64,000 bases of DNA from Clavibacter sp. VKM Ac-2872 (GCF_015351105.1 NZ_JADKRR010000001.1:496001-560000), one strand, 5' to 3'; numbered from the stretch's first letter, positions 56,476 through 64,000 are shown. Notes: generated by a model not told the origin, from the letters alone. Numbers and translations are program-made.

Positions 56476-57452
56476 CCTCCCCCTACTACCGCCCGCGCCG
56501 CCTCCGCACCTCCCCGGCGATGCGCCGGCTCACGGCCGAGACGCGCCTGCACGCGGCCGACCTGGTGCTGCCGATGTTCGTGCGCGAGGGGCTGACCGAG
56601 GCGTCGCCCATCACGTCGATGCCGGGCGTCTCGCAGCACTCGCTCGACAGCCTGCGCCGCGCGGTCGTCGAGGCGGCCGAGGCGGGCATCGGCGGCGTGA
56701 TGCTGTTCGGCGTCCCGTCCGTGCGCGACGCCGAGGGGTCGGGCGCGAGCGACCCCGAGGGGATCCTCAACGTCGCCACGCGCGTGGCGGTGGAGGAGGT
56801 CGGCGACGCGATCGTCGTCCAGACCGACCTGTGCCTCGACGAGTTCACCGACCACGGCCACTGCGGCGTGCTCGACGCCGACGGCGTGGTCGACAACGAC
56901 CGCTCGCTCGAGCGCTACCGCGCGATGGGCCTCGCCCAGGCGGAGGCGGGATCCCACCTGCTCGGCCTCAGCGGCATGATGGACGGCCAGGTCGGCGCCG
57001 TCCGCGAGGCCCTCGACGACGCCGGGCACCACGACGTCGCGATCCTCGCCTACGCCGCGAAGTACGCGAGCGCCTTCTACGGCCCCTTCCGCGAGGCCGT
57101 CGACTCGCAGCTCCAGGGCGACCGTCGCACGTACCAGATGGACAACGGCAACCGCCGCGAGGCCCTCCGCGAGGTGGAGCTCGACATCGAGGAGGGCGCC
57201 GACGTCGTCATGGTGAAGCCCGCCATGAGCTACCTCGACATCCTCGCCGACGTCGCCGCGACCAGCAGCGTGCCCGTCTGGGCGTACCAGATCTCCGGCG
57301 AGTACGCGATGATCGAGGCCGCCGCGCAGAACGGCTGGATCGACCGCGAGCGGGCCATCGAGGAGAGCGTCCTCGGCATCAAGCGGGCCGGCGCCGACGC
57401 GATCCTCACCTACTGGGCCGTCGAGCTCGCCGAGCGCCTCGCGCGGCGCTGA
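56472..57452 (+). CDS. hemB: Delta-aminolevulinic acid dehydratase (porphobilinogen synthase)
   Basis: Condenses two 5-aminolevulinates to porphobilinogen. The 326 residues contain the Schiff-base lysines in [14 protein letters not shown] and [10 protein letters not shown]. The metal-site segment [15 protein letters not shown] has two Cys and an Asp instead of the three Cys of the zinc enzymes, a mixed type seen in actinobacteria; metal use cannot be settled here. Overlaps hemD by ATGA. Confidence 0.96.
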   Translation: MTSPYYRPRRLRTSPAMRRLTAETRLHAADLVLPMFVREGLTEASPITSMPGVSQHSLDSLRRAVVEAAEAGIGGVMLFGVPSVRDAEGSGASDPEGILNVATRVAVEEVGDAIVVQTDLCLDEFTDHGHCGVLDADGVVDNDRSLERYRAMGLAQAEAGSHLLGLSGMMDGQVGAVREALDDAGHHDVAILAYAAKYASAFYGPFREAVDSQLQGDRRTYQMDNGNRREALREVELDIEEGADVVMVKPAMSYLDILADVAATSSVPVWAYQISGEYAMIEAAAQNGWIDRERAIEESVLGIKRAGADAILTYWAVELAERLARR

Positions 57453-57535
57453 GCCGCGCCGCCCCTCCTCCTCGCCGGACCCGCATCCGGCCCACCTTCC
57501 GAGCGGTTCCCCGCCCGGCACCGAAGGACATCATC

Positions 57536-58903
57536 GTGACCCACTCCCAGGACCTCTTCGACCGCGCACGCGACGTCATCCCCGGCGGGGTGAACTCGCC
57601 CGTCCGGGCCTTCGGCTCCGTCGGCGGCACGCCCCGCATGATGGTCAAGGCCGCCGGCCCCTACGTGACCGACGCCGACGGCGTCGAGTACGTCGACCTC
57701 GTCAACTCGTGGGGCCCCGCCATCCTCGGCCACGCCCGCCCCGAGGTCGTCCAGGCCGTGCAGGACGCCGCCGCCCTCGGACTCGGCTTCGGCGCGACCA
57801 CGCCCGCGGAGACGGAGCTCGCCGAGCTCGTCACGGAGCGCGTGCGGGTCGCGGGCGTCGACGGATCCCCGGACCGCCGCCCCATCGAGAAGCTGCGCCT
57901 CGTGTCCACGGGCACCGAGGCCACCATGACCGCGATCCGCCTCGCGCGCGGTTTCACGGGCCGCGACCTCCTCGTGAAGTTCGCCGGTCACTACCACGGC
58001 CACTCCGACAGCCTCCTCGCCGAGGCGGGCTCCGGCGTGGCGACGCTCGCGCTGCCCGGCTCCGCGGGCATCCCCGAGGCCATCGCCGCCCAGACCATCG
58101 TGGTGCCGTACAACGACCTCGGCGCCGTGCGCGCCGTGTTCGCCGAGCACGGCCCGCGCATCGCCGCCGTGATCACCGAGGCGGCCGCCGCGAACATGGG
58201 CGTCGTCCCGCCGGTGCCCGGCTTCACCGCCGAGCTCGGGCGCATCGCCCACGACAACGGATCCCTCCTCATCTCCGACGAGGTGCTCACCGGCTTCCGC
58301 GTGCACCCGGCCGGGTACTGGGGCCTCGACAACGCCGGGCTCGCGGCCGACCACCCCGACGCCTGGACCCCCGACCTCGTCACGTACGGCAAGGTCATCG
58401 GCGGCGGCCTCCCCGTCGCCGCGCTCGGCGGCCGGGCCGACGTGATGGACCACCTCGCGCCCCTCGGACCCGTCTACCAGGCGGGCACGCTGTCGGGGAA
58501 CCCGGTCGCGGTCGCCGCGGGCCTCACGACGCTGCGCCTCGCCGACGCCGACGTGTACCGCGCGCTCGACATCGCGGCCGACATCCTCATCTACGCGGTG
58601 CAGCTCGCCTTCGACCGGGCCGGCCTCGCCTACTCCGTGCAGCGCGCGGGCAGCCTCTTCAGCTTCACGTTCGGCACGCCGCCCGAGCACGGCATCACCG
58701 ACTACGCGACCGTGCAGGCGCAGGAGACCTGGCGCTACCCCGCCTTCTTCCACTCCATGCTCGACCAGGGCGTCAGCCTGCCGCCGTCGGTGTTCGAGGC
58801 CTGGTTCGTGTCGGCCGCCATGGACGAGGCCTCGCTCGACCGCGTGATCCGCGCCCTCCCCGCCGCCGCCCGCGCGGCCGCGGCGGCGACCCCGCCCGCG
58901 TAG
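57536..58903 (+). CDS. hemL: Glutamate-1-semialdehyde 2,1-aminomutase
   Basis: PLP enzyme that turns glutamate-1-semialdehyde into 5-aminolevulinate. The 455 residues start [20 protein letters not shown] and have [55 protein letters not shown] and the PLP lysine in [20 protein letters not shown] start with AAGGA seven bases upstream, in an 83-base gap after hemB that shows no hairpin. Last gene of the run; it ends four bases from the convergent nuclease gene. Confidence 0.96.
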   Translation: MTHSQDLFDRARDVIPGGVNSPVRAFGSVGGTPRMMVKAAGPYVTDADGVEYVDLVNSWGPAILGHARPEVVQAVQDAAALGLGFGATTPAETELAELVTERVRVAGVDGSPDRRPIEKLRLVSTGTEATMTAIRLARGFTGRDLLVKFAGHYHGHSDSLLAEAGSGVATLALPGSAGIPEAIAAQTIVVPYNDLGAVRAVFAEHGPRIAAVITEAAAANMGVVPPVPGFTAELGRIAHDNGSLLISDEVLTGFRVHPAGYWGLDNAGLAADHPDAWTPDLVTYGKVIGGGLPVAALGGRADVMDHLAPLGPVYQAGTLSGNPVAVAAGLTTLRLADADVYRALDIAADILIYAVQLAFDRAGLAYSVQRAGSLFSFTFGTPPEHGITDYATVQAQETWRYPAFFHSMLDQGVSLPPSVFEAWFVSAAMDEASLDRVIRALPAAARAAAAATPPA

Positions 58904-58907
58904 CCCG

Positions 58908-59729
58908 TCAGAGCGTGATCGCCGCGTACCGCTCCAGCTCGACCCAGCCGTCGCGCCCGTCCGTCGGCGTGCCGGGCCGGGCGGTCGCGGGGACGCCGAG
59001 CCGGTCGGCCGCGGCGAGCTGCGCCACGTCGTAGCCCGTGAGCGCGCCGATCTCCGACACGGCGACCTGGTAGGTGCGGTACGGCCCGAGCTCGGGAGCG
59101 TCCGCCGTCGCGGTCGCGCGGTCGAGGTCGCCGAGCTCCGGCGCCTGGTCGAGCAGGTAGGCCGTGGCCGCGAGCCGGTCGCCCGACGCCCAGGCGGCGA
59201 TCTTCCAGAACATGAGCGGGATCCGCACGCCGCGGTACACAGGATCGTCGTCCGAGAACACGGGGCCGGTGAAGACCGTCATGCGCCGGTCGCCGAGGTC
59301 GGCGTTGTCGAGCACGTAGTCCTCGAGGCCGAGCCACAGCTCCTTGGACTGGTTGAACTGCGCCGCCTGAGGGGCCGCGTTCGTGTAGACGAACGTGTCG
59401 GCGCTGGCACGCGCCGCCTCGGCGATGTCGCCCCACACGGGATCCCGCCGCCGGACCAGGTGCCCGCGGTCGATGTCGTTGCGCGCGTAGAGCTCGGGGC
59501 CGCACTGCTGCTCGGCGGGCAGGCGCGGATCGAGGTGCCAGTCGTCGGAGCGCTCCACGTCGACGAGCCGTGCGCCGTCGATGTTCACGGCGGTGAGGGC
59601 CGCGAGGCGCCGGTCGGTGTCCATGAGCACGGTGAAGTGCAGGTAGTCGAGCCGCACGGGCCGCGCGTCGGCCGGGGCCTCCGGGAGGGGGAGGGCGATG
59701 GGCAGGAAGTCGAGGTCGTAGCCGTCCAT
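58908..59729 (-). CDS. DNA/RNA non-specific endonuclease (NucA/DRGH type)
   Basis: Nuclease of the beta-beta-alpha metal family, 273 residues. The catalytic motif is NDIDRGHLVRRRD (His as general base), and YTNAAPQAAQFNQSKELWLG supplies the metal-ligand Asn and the conserved Q/E. The C-terminal half has FTGPVFSDDDPVYRGVRIPLMFWK as in the family. It lacks a signal peptide, unlike most secreted members; the protein begins MDGYDLDFLPIALPLPEAP. TAGGCT on the minus strand ends six bases before the ATG, so it is probably leaderless. No immunity gene is adjacent. Confidence 0.88.
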   Translation of the reverse strand: MDGYDLDFLPIALPLPEAPADARPVRLDYLHFTVLMDTDRRLAALTAVNIDGARLVDVERSDDWHLDPRLPAEQQCGPELYARNDIDRGHLVRRRDPVWGDIAEAARASADTFVYTNAAPQAAQFNQSKELWLGLEDYVLDNADLGDRRMTVFTGPVFSDDDPVYRGVRIPLMFWKIAAWASGDRLAATAYLLDQAPELGDLDRATATADAPELGPYRTYQVAVSEIGALTGYDVAQLAAADRLGVPATARPGTPTDGRDGWVELERYAAITL

Positions 59730-59735
59730 GCCCGG

Positions 59736-59741
59736 AGCCTA
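59736..59741 (-). promoter_or_regulatory. -10 hexamer of leaderless nuclease gene
   Basis: TAGGCT on the minus strand (59741 to 59736) lies six bases before ATG 59729. Confidence 0.5.
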
Positions 59742-59812
59742 TGCCCGGGCTCGGACGCCCGACCGGCCGGCCGGGTGGACGCCCGGGGCCGGCGGACGAC
59801 GGTCGGCTCGGA

Positions 59813-60472
59813 TCAGGCCCGGCGGAGAGGAGCGGTGGCGCGGCCGCGCGCGAGCTCCGCGAACACGTCCGTGGTGAGCCGGTACGCGTGCTCGACCTCG
59901 GCGACGACGCGGGCGCGCTCCTCGTCGTCCCAGGGCGCCTGGTCCAGCGCCTCTCGGTAGGTGCTGCAGAAGCGGCGCGGCTCGGCGATCTCCGCGAAGA
60001 GGTACAGGCCGACGCCGTTGGTCTCGAAGCCGAACTGGCGCTGCAGGAGCGAGCGCAGGAGCCGGCCGCCGGACAGGTCGCCGAGGTAGCGCGTGTAGTG
60101 GTGCGCGACGAAGCCGCCGACCCAGACCGAGGCGACCCGCTCGATCCGCTCGACGTACGCGGCGGTGCTCGCGAGCGGCCGGATCACGTCGCGCCAGTCG
60201 GGCCCGACGAGGAAGTCGAGGTCGGCCTCGATGGCGGGCAGGCGCGTGAGGCGCGGGTTGATGAAGCGGGCGGCCACGGGATCCGCCGCCATGCGCTCGG
60301 TCGCCTGCTCGATGGCGCGGTAGATGAAGTAGTGCTGCGCGACGAGGGCCACGTAGTCGTCGCGGCAGCCGCGGCCGGTGACGAGCGCGGTCATGAACTC
60401 GTCTGCGTCGGTCGCCTCGGAGCGCGGTCGTGCCCGATCGCGGAGGGCCTCGGTGAGGGGGACGACGGTCAT
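59813..60472 (-). CDS. Haem oxygenase (HmuO-like) lacking the canonical proximal His
   Basis: Haem oxygenase-fold protein of 219 residues, expected to open haem to biliverdin, CO and iron. The distal helix with VAHHYTRYLGDLSGGRLLRS (conserved GDLSGG) is intact, as are FIYRAIEQA and the C-terminal helices. The N-terminal helix aligns without gaps with Corynebacterium HmuO from memory, but the proximal haem-ligand His (HmuO His20, in STAQAHEKAE) corresponds to Ser18 here (RARPRSEATD). Activity by another ligand, or a haem-sensing or storage role, is possible. A DtxR-type iron box overlaps the promoter, pointing to use in iron recovery. Confidence 0.85.
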   Translation of the reverse strand: MTVVPLTEALRDRARPRSEATDADEFMTALVTGRGCRDDYVALVAQHYFIYRAIEQATERMAADPVAARFINPRLTRLPAIEADLDFLVGPDWRDVIRPLASTAAYVERIERVASVWVGGFVAHHYTRYLGDLSGGRLLRSLLQRQFGFETNGVGLYLFAEIAEPRRFCSTYREALDQAPWDDEERARVVAEVEHAYRLTTDVFAELARGRATAPLRRA

Positions 60473-60475
60473 GAT

Positions 60476-60494
60476 GTAGGTGAGCCTAACCTCA
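60476..60494 (-). promoter_or_regulatory. DtxR/IdeR iron box over the haem oxygenase promoter
   Basis: AGGTGAGCCTAACCT (60478-60492) fits the core of the DtxR/IdeR palindrome TTAGGTTAGGCTAACCTAA with both half-sites intact. A -10 hexamer TAGGCT on the minus strand (60489 to 60484) lies inside it, ten bases before the ATG, so iron-loaded repressor would block transcription. Confidence 0.75.
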
Positions 60495-60549
60495 TCTGCC
60501 GCTCGCGCGGAAGGGGGCGGCGGTCACGATCCGGTCGGCCGGCGACGCC

Positions 60550-60942
60550 TCAGGAGGCGGCGGCGAAGAAGACGAGGCCGAGCAGCGGCGGCACGCCCTG
60601 GACGAGCGCGGGGATGAGGTACTTCTTGCCCGTGCTCGCGATGATGATCGAGGCCAGCACCATGCACGCGGTCGTGAACAGCACGAGCGTGAGGCCGGCG
60701 GGCACGTTGCCGACGAAGTAGAGGATCAGCCCGAGGCCGGCGCCGAGCGCGAGGAAGAGGTTGTAGAAGCCCTGGTTGTACGCCCACGGCTTGATGATGA
60801 GGGCCTTCTCCTGGTCGGCGACGCCGAAGCGCTTCCAGGCGAACGGCTTCTCGAACCAGACGCTCTCGAGGAGGAAGAAGAACGCGTGCAGCACGGCCGC
60901 GAGCCCGACGAAGATGGTCCCGGTGGCGGCTACTGCGGTCAT
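60550..60942 (-). CDS. DUF1304 membrane protein
   Basis: Membrane protein of 130 residues with four helices and the DUF1304 pattern: AAVLHAFFFLLESVWFEKPF, then NQGFYNLFLALGAGLGLILY and a C-terminal LVQGVPPLLGLVFF. Function unknown for the family. GAGGG lies close before the ATG at 60942. Confidence 0.9.
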   Translation of the reverse strand: MTAVAATGTIFVGLAAVLHAFFFLLESVWFEKPFAWKRFGVADQEKALIIKPWAYNQGFYNLFLALGAGLGLILYFVGNVPAGLTLVLFTTACMVLASIIIASTGKKYLIPALVQGVPPLLGLVFFAAAS

Positions 60943-61025
60943 GATCCCTCGCTCTGGCGGCACCGTGCCGCGTCGGCCCAGGGTAGCGCGCGGCGGACGC
61001 CCGCAGCGTGCCGCGTCGGCGGGTG

Positions 61026-62051
61026 CTAGGCGCGGACGTCGACCACGACGCGTCCGCTCGAGGCACCCGCGAGGATCCGCTCGCCCGCGGCGATCGCGCC
61101 GTCGAGCGGCACGGTCGTGGTGATCGCGTCGAGGAGCGCGGGGTCGAGGTCGGTCGCGAGCCGGGCCCACGCCTCCTGCCGCATCGCGGCGGGCGCCTCG
61201 ACCGAGTTGATGCCCGCGAGCGTCACGGCGCGGAGGATGAAGGGGAGGACCGTGCCGGGCAGGTCCGGCCCCTGCGCGAGGCCGGCCGCCGTGACGACCC
61301 CGCCCCAGCGGGTCTGCGCGAGCACGTTGACCAGGGTCGCGCTGCCGACGCTGTCGACCGCGGCGGCCCAGCGGATGCGTTGCAGCGGCTTCCCCGGTTC
61401 GCCGAGCTCGGAGCGGTCGATCACCTCGGCGGCGCCCAGCGCGCGCAGCCGGTCGCCGAGCTCGTCGACGCGCCCGGTCGAGGCGACCACGCGGTGGCCG
61501 AGGCGCGCGAGGAGGGCCACGGCGATGGATCCGACCCCGCCGCCCGCGCCCGTGACGAGCACGTCGCCGGATCCGGGCTCCACGCCGCCGCGCTCGAGCG
61601 CGAGCACCGCGAGCATCGCCGTGAAGCCGGCGGTGCCGATGGCGGCGGCGCGGGCCGCGGAGATGCCGTCGGGCACGCGCACGAGCGCCGCCGCCGGGAC
61701 GCGCACGCGCTCGGCCAGCCCGCCGTCGCGGCTCTCGCCCAGGCCGGCGCCGTTCAGCACCACCAGGTCGCCGGGGGCGACGGCGTCGGATCCGCTCGCC
61801 GCGACCGTGCCGACCGCGTCGATGCCGGCGACGAGCGGGCTGGTGCGCGCGATGCCGGGCCGGCCGCCGAGCAGCATGCCGTCCTTGTAGTTGACGCTCG
61901 AGAAGAGGACGTCGAGCGCGACCTCCCCGTCGCCGGGGCCCGCCGCACCGCCCGTCGCCCGCTCGTCGGGGAGGTCGCGCAGCGCGACCTCGATGCCTGT
62001 CGTGCCGTCGTCGGCGACGGTCTGCTCGGCCACGAGCGCGCGGTACGTCAT
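61026..62051 (-). CDS. MDR-family oxidoreductase (acrylyl-CoA reductase YhdH/AcuI type)
   Basis: Zinc-free medium-chain reductase of 341 residues. It has SSVNYKDGMLLGGRPGI, GIDAVGTVAASG, the GTAGFTAMLAVLAL segment and NADPH fold VLVTGAGGGVGSIAVALLARLG, which match YhdH/AcuI proteins reducing acryloyl-CoA or quinones. TAGCGT on the minus strand (62063 to 62058) ends six bases before the ATG, so it is probably leaderless. Substrate in this organism unknown. Confidence 0.9.
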   Translation of the reverse strand: MTYRALVAEQTVADDGTTGIEVALRDLPDERATGGAAGPGDGEVALDVLFSSVNYKDGMLLGGRPGIARTSPLVAGIDAVGTVAASGSDAVAPGDLVVLNGAGLGESRDGGLAERVRVPAAALVRVPDGISAARAAAIGTAGFTAMLAVLALERGGVEPGSGDVLVTGAGGGVGSIAVALLARLGHRVVASTGRVDELGDRLRALGAAEVIDRSELGEPGKPLQRIRWAAAVDSVGSATLVNVLAQTRWGGVVTAAGLAQGPDLPGTVLPFILRAVTLAGINSVEAPAAMRQEAWARLATDLDPALLDAITTTVPLDGAIAAGERILAGASSGRVVVDVRA

Positions 62052-62057
62052 GCCGTC

Positions 62058-62063
62058 ACGCTA
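62058..62063 (-). promoter_or_regulatory. -10 hexamer of leaderless MDR gene
   Basis: TAGCGT on the minus strand lies six bases before ATG 62051. Confidence 0.5.
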
Positions 62064-62092
62064 CGCCCGGGAGGCCAGACGTCGACAGAGAG

Positions 62093-62107
62093 GAGGGGCG
62101 GCCCCTC
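62093..62107 (-). terminator. Short hairpin after the small membrane protein gene
   Basis: GAGGGG (62093-62098) pairs with CCCCTC (62102-62107) around a 3-base loop, about 10 bases after the stop of the gene at 62118 when read leftwards. It would separate that gene from the MDR gene. Confidence 0.45.
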
Positions 62108-62117
62108 TCCCGCACGC

Positions 62118-62510
62118 CTAGGAGAGGCGCCACCCACGACCCGCACGTTCGCCCACGGCGAGGTACACGAATCCCGCGACTCCCAGGGGGACCGCGAACG
62201 CCCAGATGACGACGTAGACATAGAAGCGGAGGGCGAACACCACGGGCACCAGCAGAAGGGGGATCGTCCACGAGCCGAGGCCCTCTCGCATCGGCTGCGT
62301 GAGCCGGAACCACGCCTCGCGGGCCAGCGGGTAGGTGATCGTCTGCACGAGCATCACCATCGAGAGCAGGACAAAGTGGGACGGAGCCTTGGTGGTGCTC
62401 GAGGACGCTTCCATCACGATGATCGCGACCCCGGGGATGCCTCCGAGCACCATGCTCGACGGCAGGCGCGTGTATCGCCGGTTGAGCCAGGCTCCCAGTA
62501 CGAAACTCAT
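62118..62510 (-). CDS. Small polytopic membrane protein
   Basis: Protein of 130 residues with about four hydrophobic segments (VLGGIPGVAIIVM, FVLLSMVMLVQTITYPLA, WTIPLLLVPVVFALRFYVYV, VIWAFAVPLGVAGFVYLAVG). No family recognised. CAGCAT on the minus strand ends six bases before the ATG at 62510 and may be a leaderless -10. Codon use is somewhat less GC-rich than the neighbours, which could reflect recent arrival or only the hydrophobic content. Confidence 0.65.
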   Translation of the reverse strand: MSFVLGAWLNRRYTRLPSSMVLGGIPGVAIIVMEASSSTTKAPSHFVLLSMVMLVQTITYPLAREAWFRLTQPMREGLGSWTIPLLLVPVVFALRFYVYVVIWAFAVPLGVAGFVYLAVGERAGRGWRLS

Positions 62511-62578
62511 CGCGCGATGCTGCCACGGCGGACGGGTGGGCCGCGGGCGGATTCCCCGGGGTGAGCGCCCGCCCGGGA

Positions 62579-63604
62579 TCAGCCGAAGAGGATCGCGGCC
62601 TCGTCGTAGCGGTGCTGCGGCACGGTCTTCAGGCGGCCGAGCGCCTCCTCGAAGCCGACGTGCACGATGTCGGTGCCGCGGAGCGCGACCATGCGGCCCC
62701 AGTGTCCGTCGCGCACGCTGTCGACCGCGGCGAGGCCGAGGCGCGTGGCGAGCACGCGGTCGTACGACGACGGGGTGCCGCCGCGCTGGATGTGACCCAG
62801 GGTGGTGGCACGCGTCTCGATGCCCGTGCGCTCCTCGATGATGGGCGCGATCTGCTCGCCGATGCCGCCGAGCCGCGGGCGACCGAAGGCGTCGAGCCCG
62901 CGCTCGCCGTGGGCATCGGACGCGTGCTCGGGGATGAAGCCCTCCGCGACGACGACGAGCGGCGCGCGCCCGCGGTCGTAGGCCGAGCGGACCCACCCGA
63001 TGATCTCGTCCATGCTCGTCTTCTGCTCGGGGATGAGGATCGCGTGCGCGCCCGCGGCCATGCCGGAGTGCAGCGCGATCCAGCCCACGTGCCGGCCCAT
63101 GACCTCGGCGACCATGCAGCGGCTGTGCGAGTCGCCTGTGGTGCGGAGGCGGTCCATGGCGTCGGTCGCGATCTGCACGGCGGTGTCGAAGCCGAACGTG
63201 TAGTCGGTCGCGTCGAGGTCGTTGTCGACGGTCTTGGGGACGCCGACGATCTTGAGGCCCGCGTCCGTCAGTCGCTTGGCGGCCGCGAGCGTGCCCTCGC
63301 CGCCGATGGCGAGGATCGCGTCGATGCCGAGGCGGTCGAGGTTCTCCTGGATCCGCTCGACCCCGCCGTCGCCCTCGAACGGGTTCGTGCGGCTGGTGCC
63401 GAGGATCGTGCCGCCCTGCTTGCCGATGCCCTGGATGTCGCGGCGCGCGAGCGGCATGACGTCGCCGTCGACGACGCCCCGCCAGCCGTCGCGGAAGCCC
63501 ACGAACTCCTGCTTGTGGATGGTCGTTCCCTTGAGCACCGCCCCGCGGATGACCGCGTTGAGTCCGGGGCAGTCTCCGCCTGAGGTGAGGATTCCGATGC
63601 GCAC
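62579..63604 (-). CDS. pfkA: 6-Phosphofructokinase
   Basis: Glycolytic kinase of 341 residues. It starts MRIGILTSGGDCPGLNAVIR from GTG 63604; the phosphoryl-donor loop is GGEGTLAAAKRL (Gly at the position linked to ATP use) and the catalytic segment PKTVDNDLDATDYTFGFDTA has Lys where pure ATP enzymes have Gly, the mixed type also seen in Mycobacterium PfkA. CMVAEVMGRHVGWIALHSG and the substrate segment HIQRGGTPSSYDR are present. ATP as donor is the better guess over pyrophosphate. CATGAT ends six bases before the GTG on the minus strand. Confidence 0.94.
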   Translation of the reverse strand: MRIGILTSGGDCPGLNAVIRGAVLKGTTIHKQEFVGFRDGWRGVVDGDVMPLARRDIQGIGKQGGTILGTSRTNPFEGDGGVERIQENLDRLGIDAILAIGGEGTLAAAKRLTDAGLKIVGVPKTVDNDLDATDYTFGFDTAVQIATDAMDRLRTTGDSHSRCMVAEVMGRHVGWIALHSGMAAGAHAILIPEQKTSMDEIIGWVRSAYDRGRAPLVVVAEGFIPEHASDAHGERGLDAFGRPRLGGIGEQIAPIIEERTGIETRATTLGHIQRGGTPSSYDRVLATRLGLAAVDSVRDGHWGRMVALRGTDIVHVGFEEALGRLKTVPQHRYDEAAILFG

Positions 63605-63610
63605 ACGTCC

Positions 63611-63636
63611 ATCATGGGGCACGGGTCCGCGAGACT
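63611..63636. promoter_or_regulatory. Divergent promoters of pfkA and the kinase gene
   Basis: CATGAT on the minus strand (63616 to 63611) ends six bases before pfkA GTG 63604, and GAGACT on the plus strand (63631-63636) ends six bases before ATG 63643. Both fit leaderless spacing though they lack the T of TANNNT. Confidence 0.35.
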
Positions 63637-63642
63637 GGCCGG

Positions 63643-64000
63643 ATGGACACCGCACCCGACGGCCGCCCGACCGCCGCCTCGCCCGCCACGGGCGACCTCG
63701 ACCGCCTCGCGCGTCGCGCCCTCGGCCTCGTCCGCGACGACCGACGCGCGATCCTCGCCCTCGCGGGCAGCCCCGGCGCCGGCAAGACGACCCTCGCGCG
63801 GGCGCTCGTCGCGCGCGTCGAGGCGCTGGCGGGCCGCGGCACCGCCGTGTGCGTGCCCATGGACGGCTTCCACCTCGCCAACGCGACGCTCGACCGGCTG
63901 GGCCGCCACGACCGCAAGGGCGCGATCGACACGTTCGACGGCTGGGGCGTGCTCGCCCTCGTGCGGCGCCTCCGCGGGGAAACCGACCACGTCGTCTACG
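63643..64000 (+). CDS. Nucleoside/nucleotide kinase family protein (cut by right edge)
   Basis: N-terminal 119 residues of a P-loop kinase of the pantothenate kinase/uridine kinase-like group: LALAGSPGAGKTTLARALVA (Walker A, about residue 45), VCVPMDGFHLANATLDRLGR with the DGFH motif, and KGAIDTFDGWG. Proteins of this kind include fructose- and nucleoside-phosphorylating enzymes; the substrate is unknown. The gene continues beyond base 64000. It is divergent from pfkA with a 38-base gap. Confidence 0.88.
   Translation, partial: MDTAPDGRPTAASPATGDLDRLARRALGLVRDDRRAILALAGSPGAGKTTLARALVARVEALAGRGTAVCVPMDGFHLANATLDRLGRHDRKGAIDTFDGWGVLALVRRLRGETDHVVY

Noticed and set aside
1-64000. tRNA or rRNA genes, CRISPR arrays, insertion sequences, toxin-antitoxin pairs and defence islands
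   Set aside because: None was found on reading both strands; no TTCRANY-type tRNA arms in context, no regular repeats and no transposase motifs.

Overview
The window is a gene-dense stretch of ordinary chromosome from a very GC-rich actinobacterium. Gene content (actinobacterial bS22, a BldC-type HTH protein, the coproporphyrin-dependent haem pathway, DUF2510 and DUF7882-like small proteins, archaeal-type AspRS, an MptB-like mannosyltransferase, group 2 sigma factor) and the style of the proteins point to Microbacteriaceae, most like Clavibacter; the family call is an inference from memory of such proteins, not from a search. No rRNA, tRNA, CRISPR array, insertion sequence, prophage or integron was recognised. 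Layout: 0-9.8 kb carries a PlsC-type acyltransferase cut by the left edge, panD, a YihY membrane protein, photolyase, a membrane glycosyltransferase, a MarR regulator, an orphan winged-helix regulator preceded by a leaderless 33-codon ORF with a Cys-Cys pair, upp, tadA and a cation efflux protein. 9.9-15.7 kb has proC, a TrkA/TrkH potassium uptake pair, an ArsR-like regulator, a BldC-like HTH gene followed by the 32-residue ribosomal protein bS22 and a strong terminator, a HAD phosphatase, a glutaredoxin-like protein and a Dabb protein. 15.7-20.2 kb is a LacI-controlled cluster (MFS transporter, alpha/beta hydrolase, SGNH esterase). 20.3-25.6 kb has a two-gene ABC exporter, small unknown proteins, a P-loop kinase-like protein and an ArsR/NAD(P)H oxidoreductase pair. 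25.6-34.4 kb has aspS, the 5-oxoprolinase genes pxpABC, a DUF2510 membrane protein, a UvrA paralogue, a small unknown protein and a group 2 sigma factor. 34.7-39.4 kb is a system II cytochrome c maturation operon (phosphatase, TlpA-like lipoprotein, CcdA, ResB, CcsB) followed by menaquinone genes menC, menB and menE. 42.6-45.1 kb has CsbD, a small membrane protein, a Nudix hydrolase and two tandem acetyltransferases. 45.1-60.5 kb is the haem region: hemA divergent from hemE-cgoX, an inserted envelope module (YtxH-like, holin-like, DUF3618, mannosyltransferase, MDMPI-fold protein), then chdC-cpfC-hemC-hemD-hemB-hemL, and beyond a nuclease gene a haem oxygenase under a DtxR-type iron box. The right end has DUF1304, a quinone oxidoreductase-like MDR, a small membrane protein, pfkA and a kinase cut by the edge. 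How it works together: hemL and hemA supply 5-aminolevulinate precursors, hemB/C/D/E make coproporphyrinogen III, and CgoX, CpfC and ChdC finish haem by the route used by monoderm bacteria; haem is then attached to c-type cytochromes by the ResB/CcsB system encoded 7 kb upstream, beside menaquinone synthesis genes, so the right half of the window is rich in respiratory-chain biogenesis. Two signals run through the whole window. First, at least fifteen genes have a TANNNT -10 hexamer ending 5 to 7 bases before the start codon with no Shine-Dalgarno sequence, the layout of leaderless transcripts. Second, GGATCC is conspicuously frequent in all three codon phases. The most unusual individual observations are the leaderless Cys-Cys ORF before the orphan regulator, a haem oxygenase that lacks the canonical proximal histidine but keeps iron-box control, and a shared promoter-like block upstream of the sigma factor gene and a small unknown gene.
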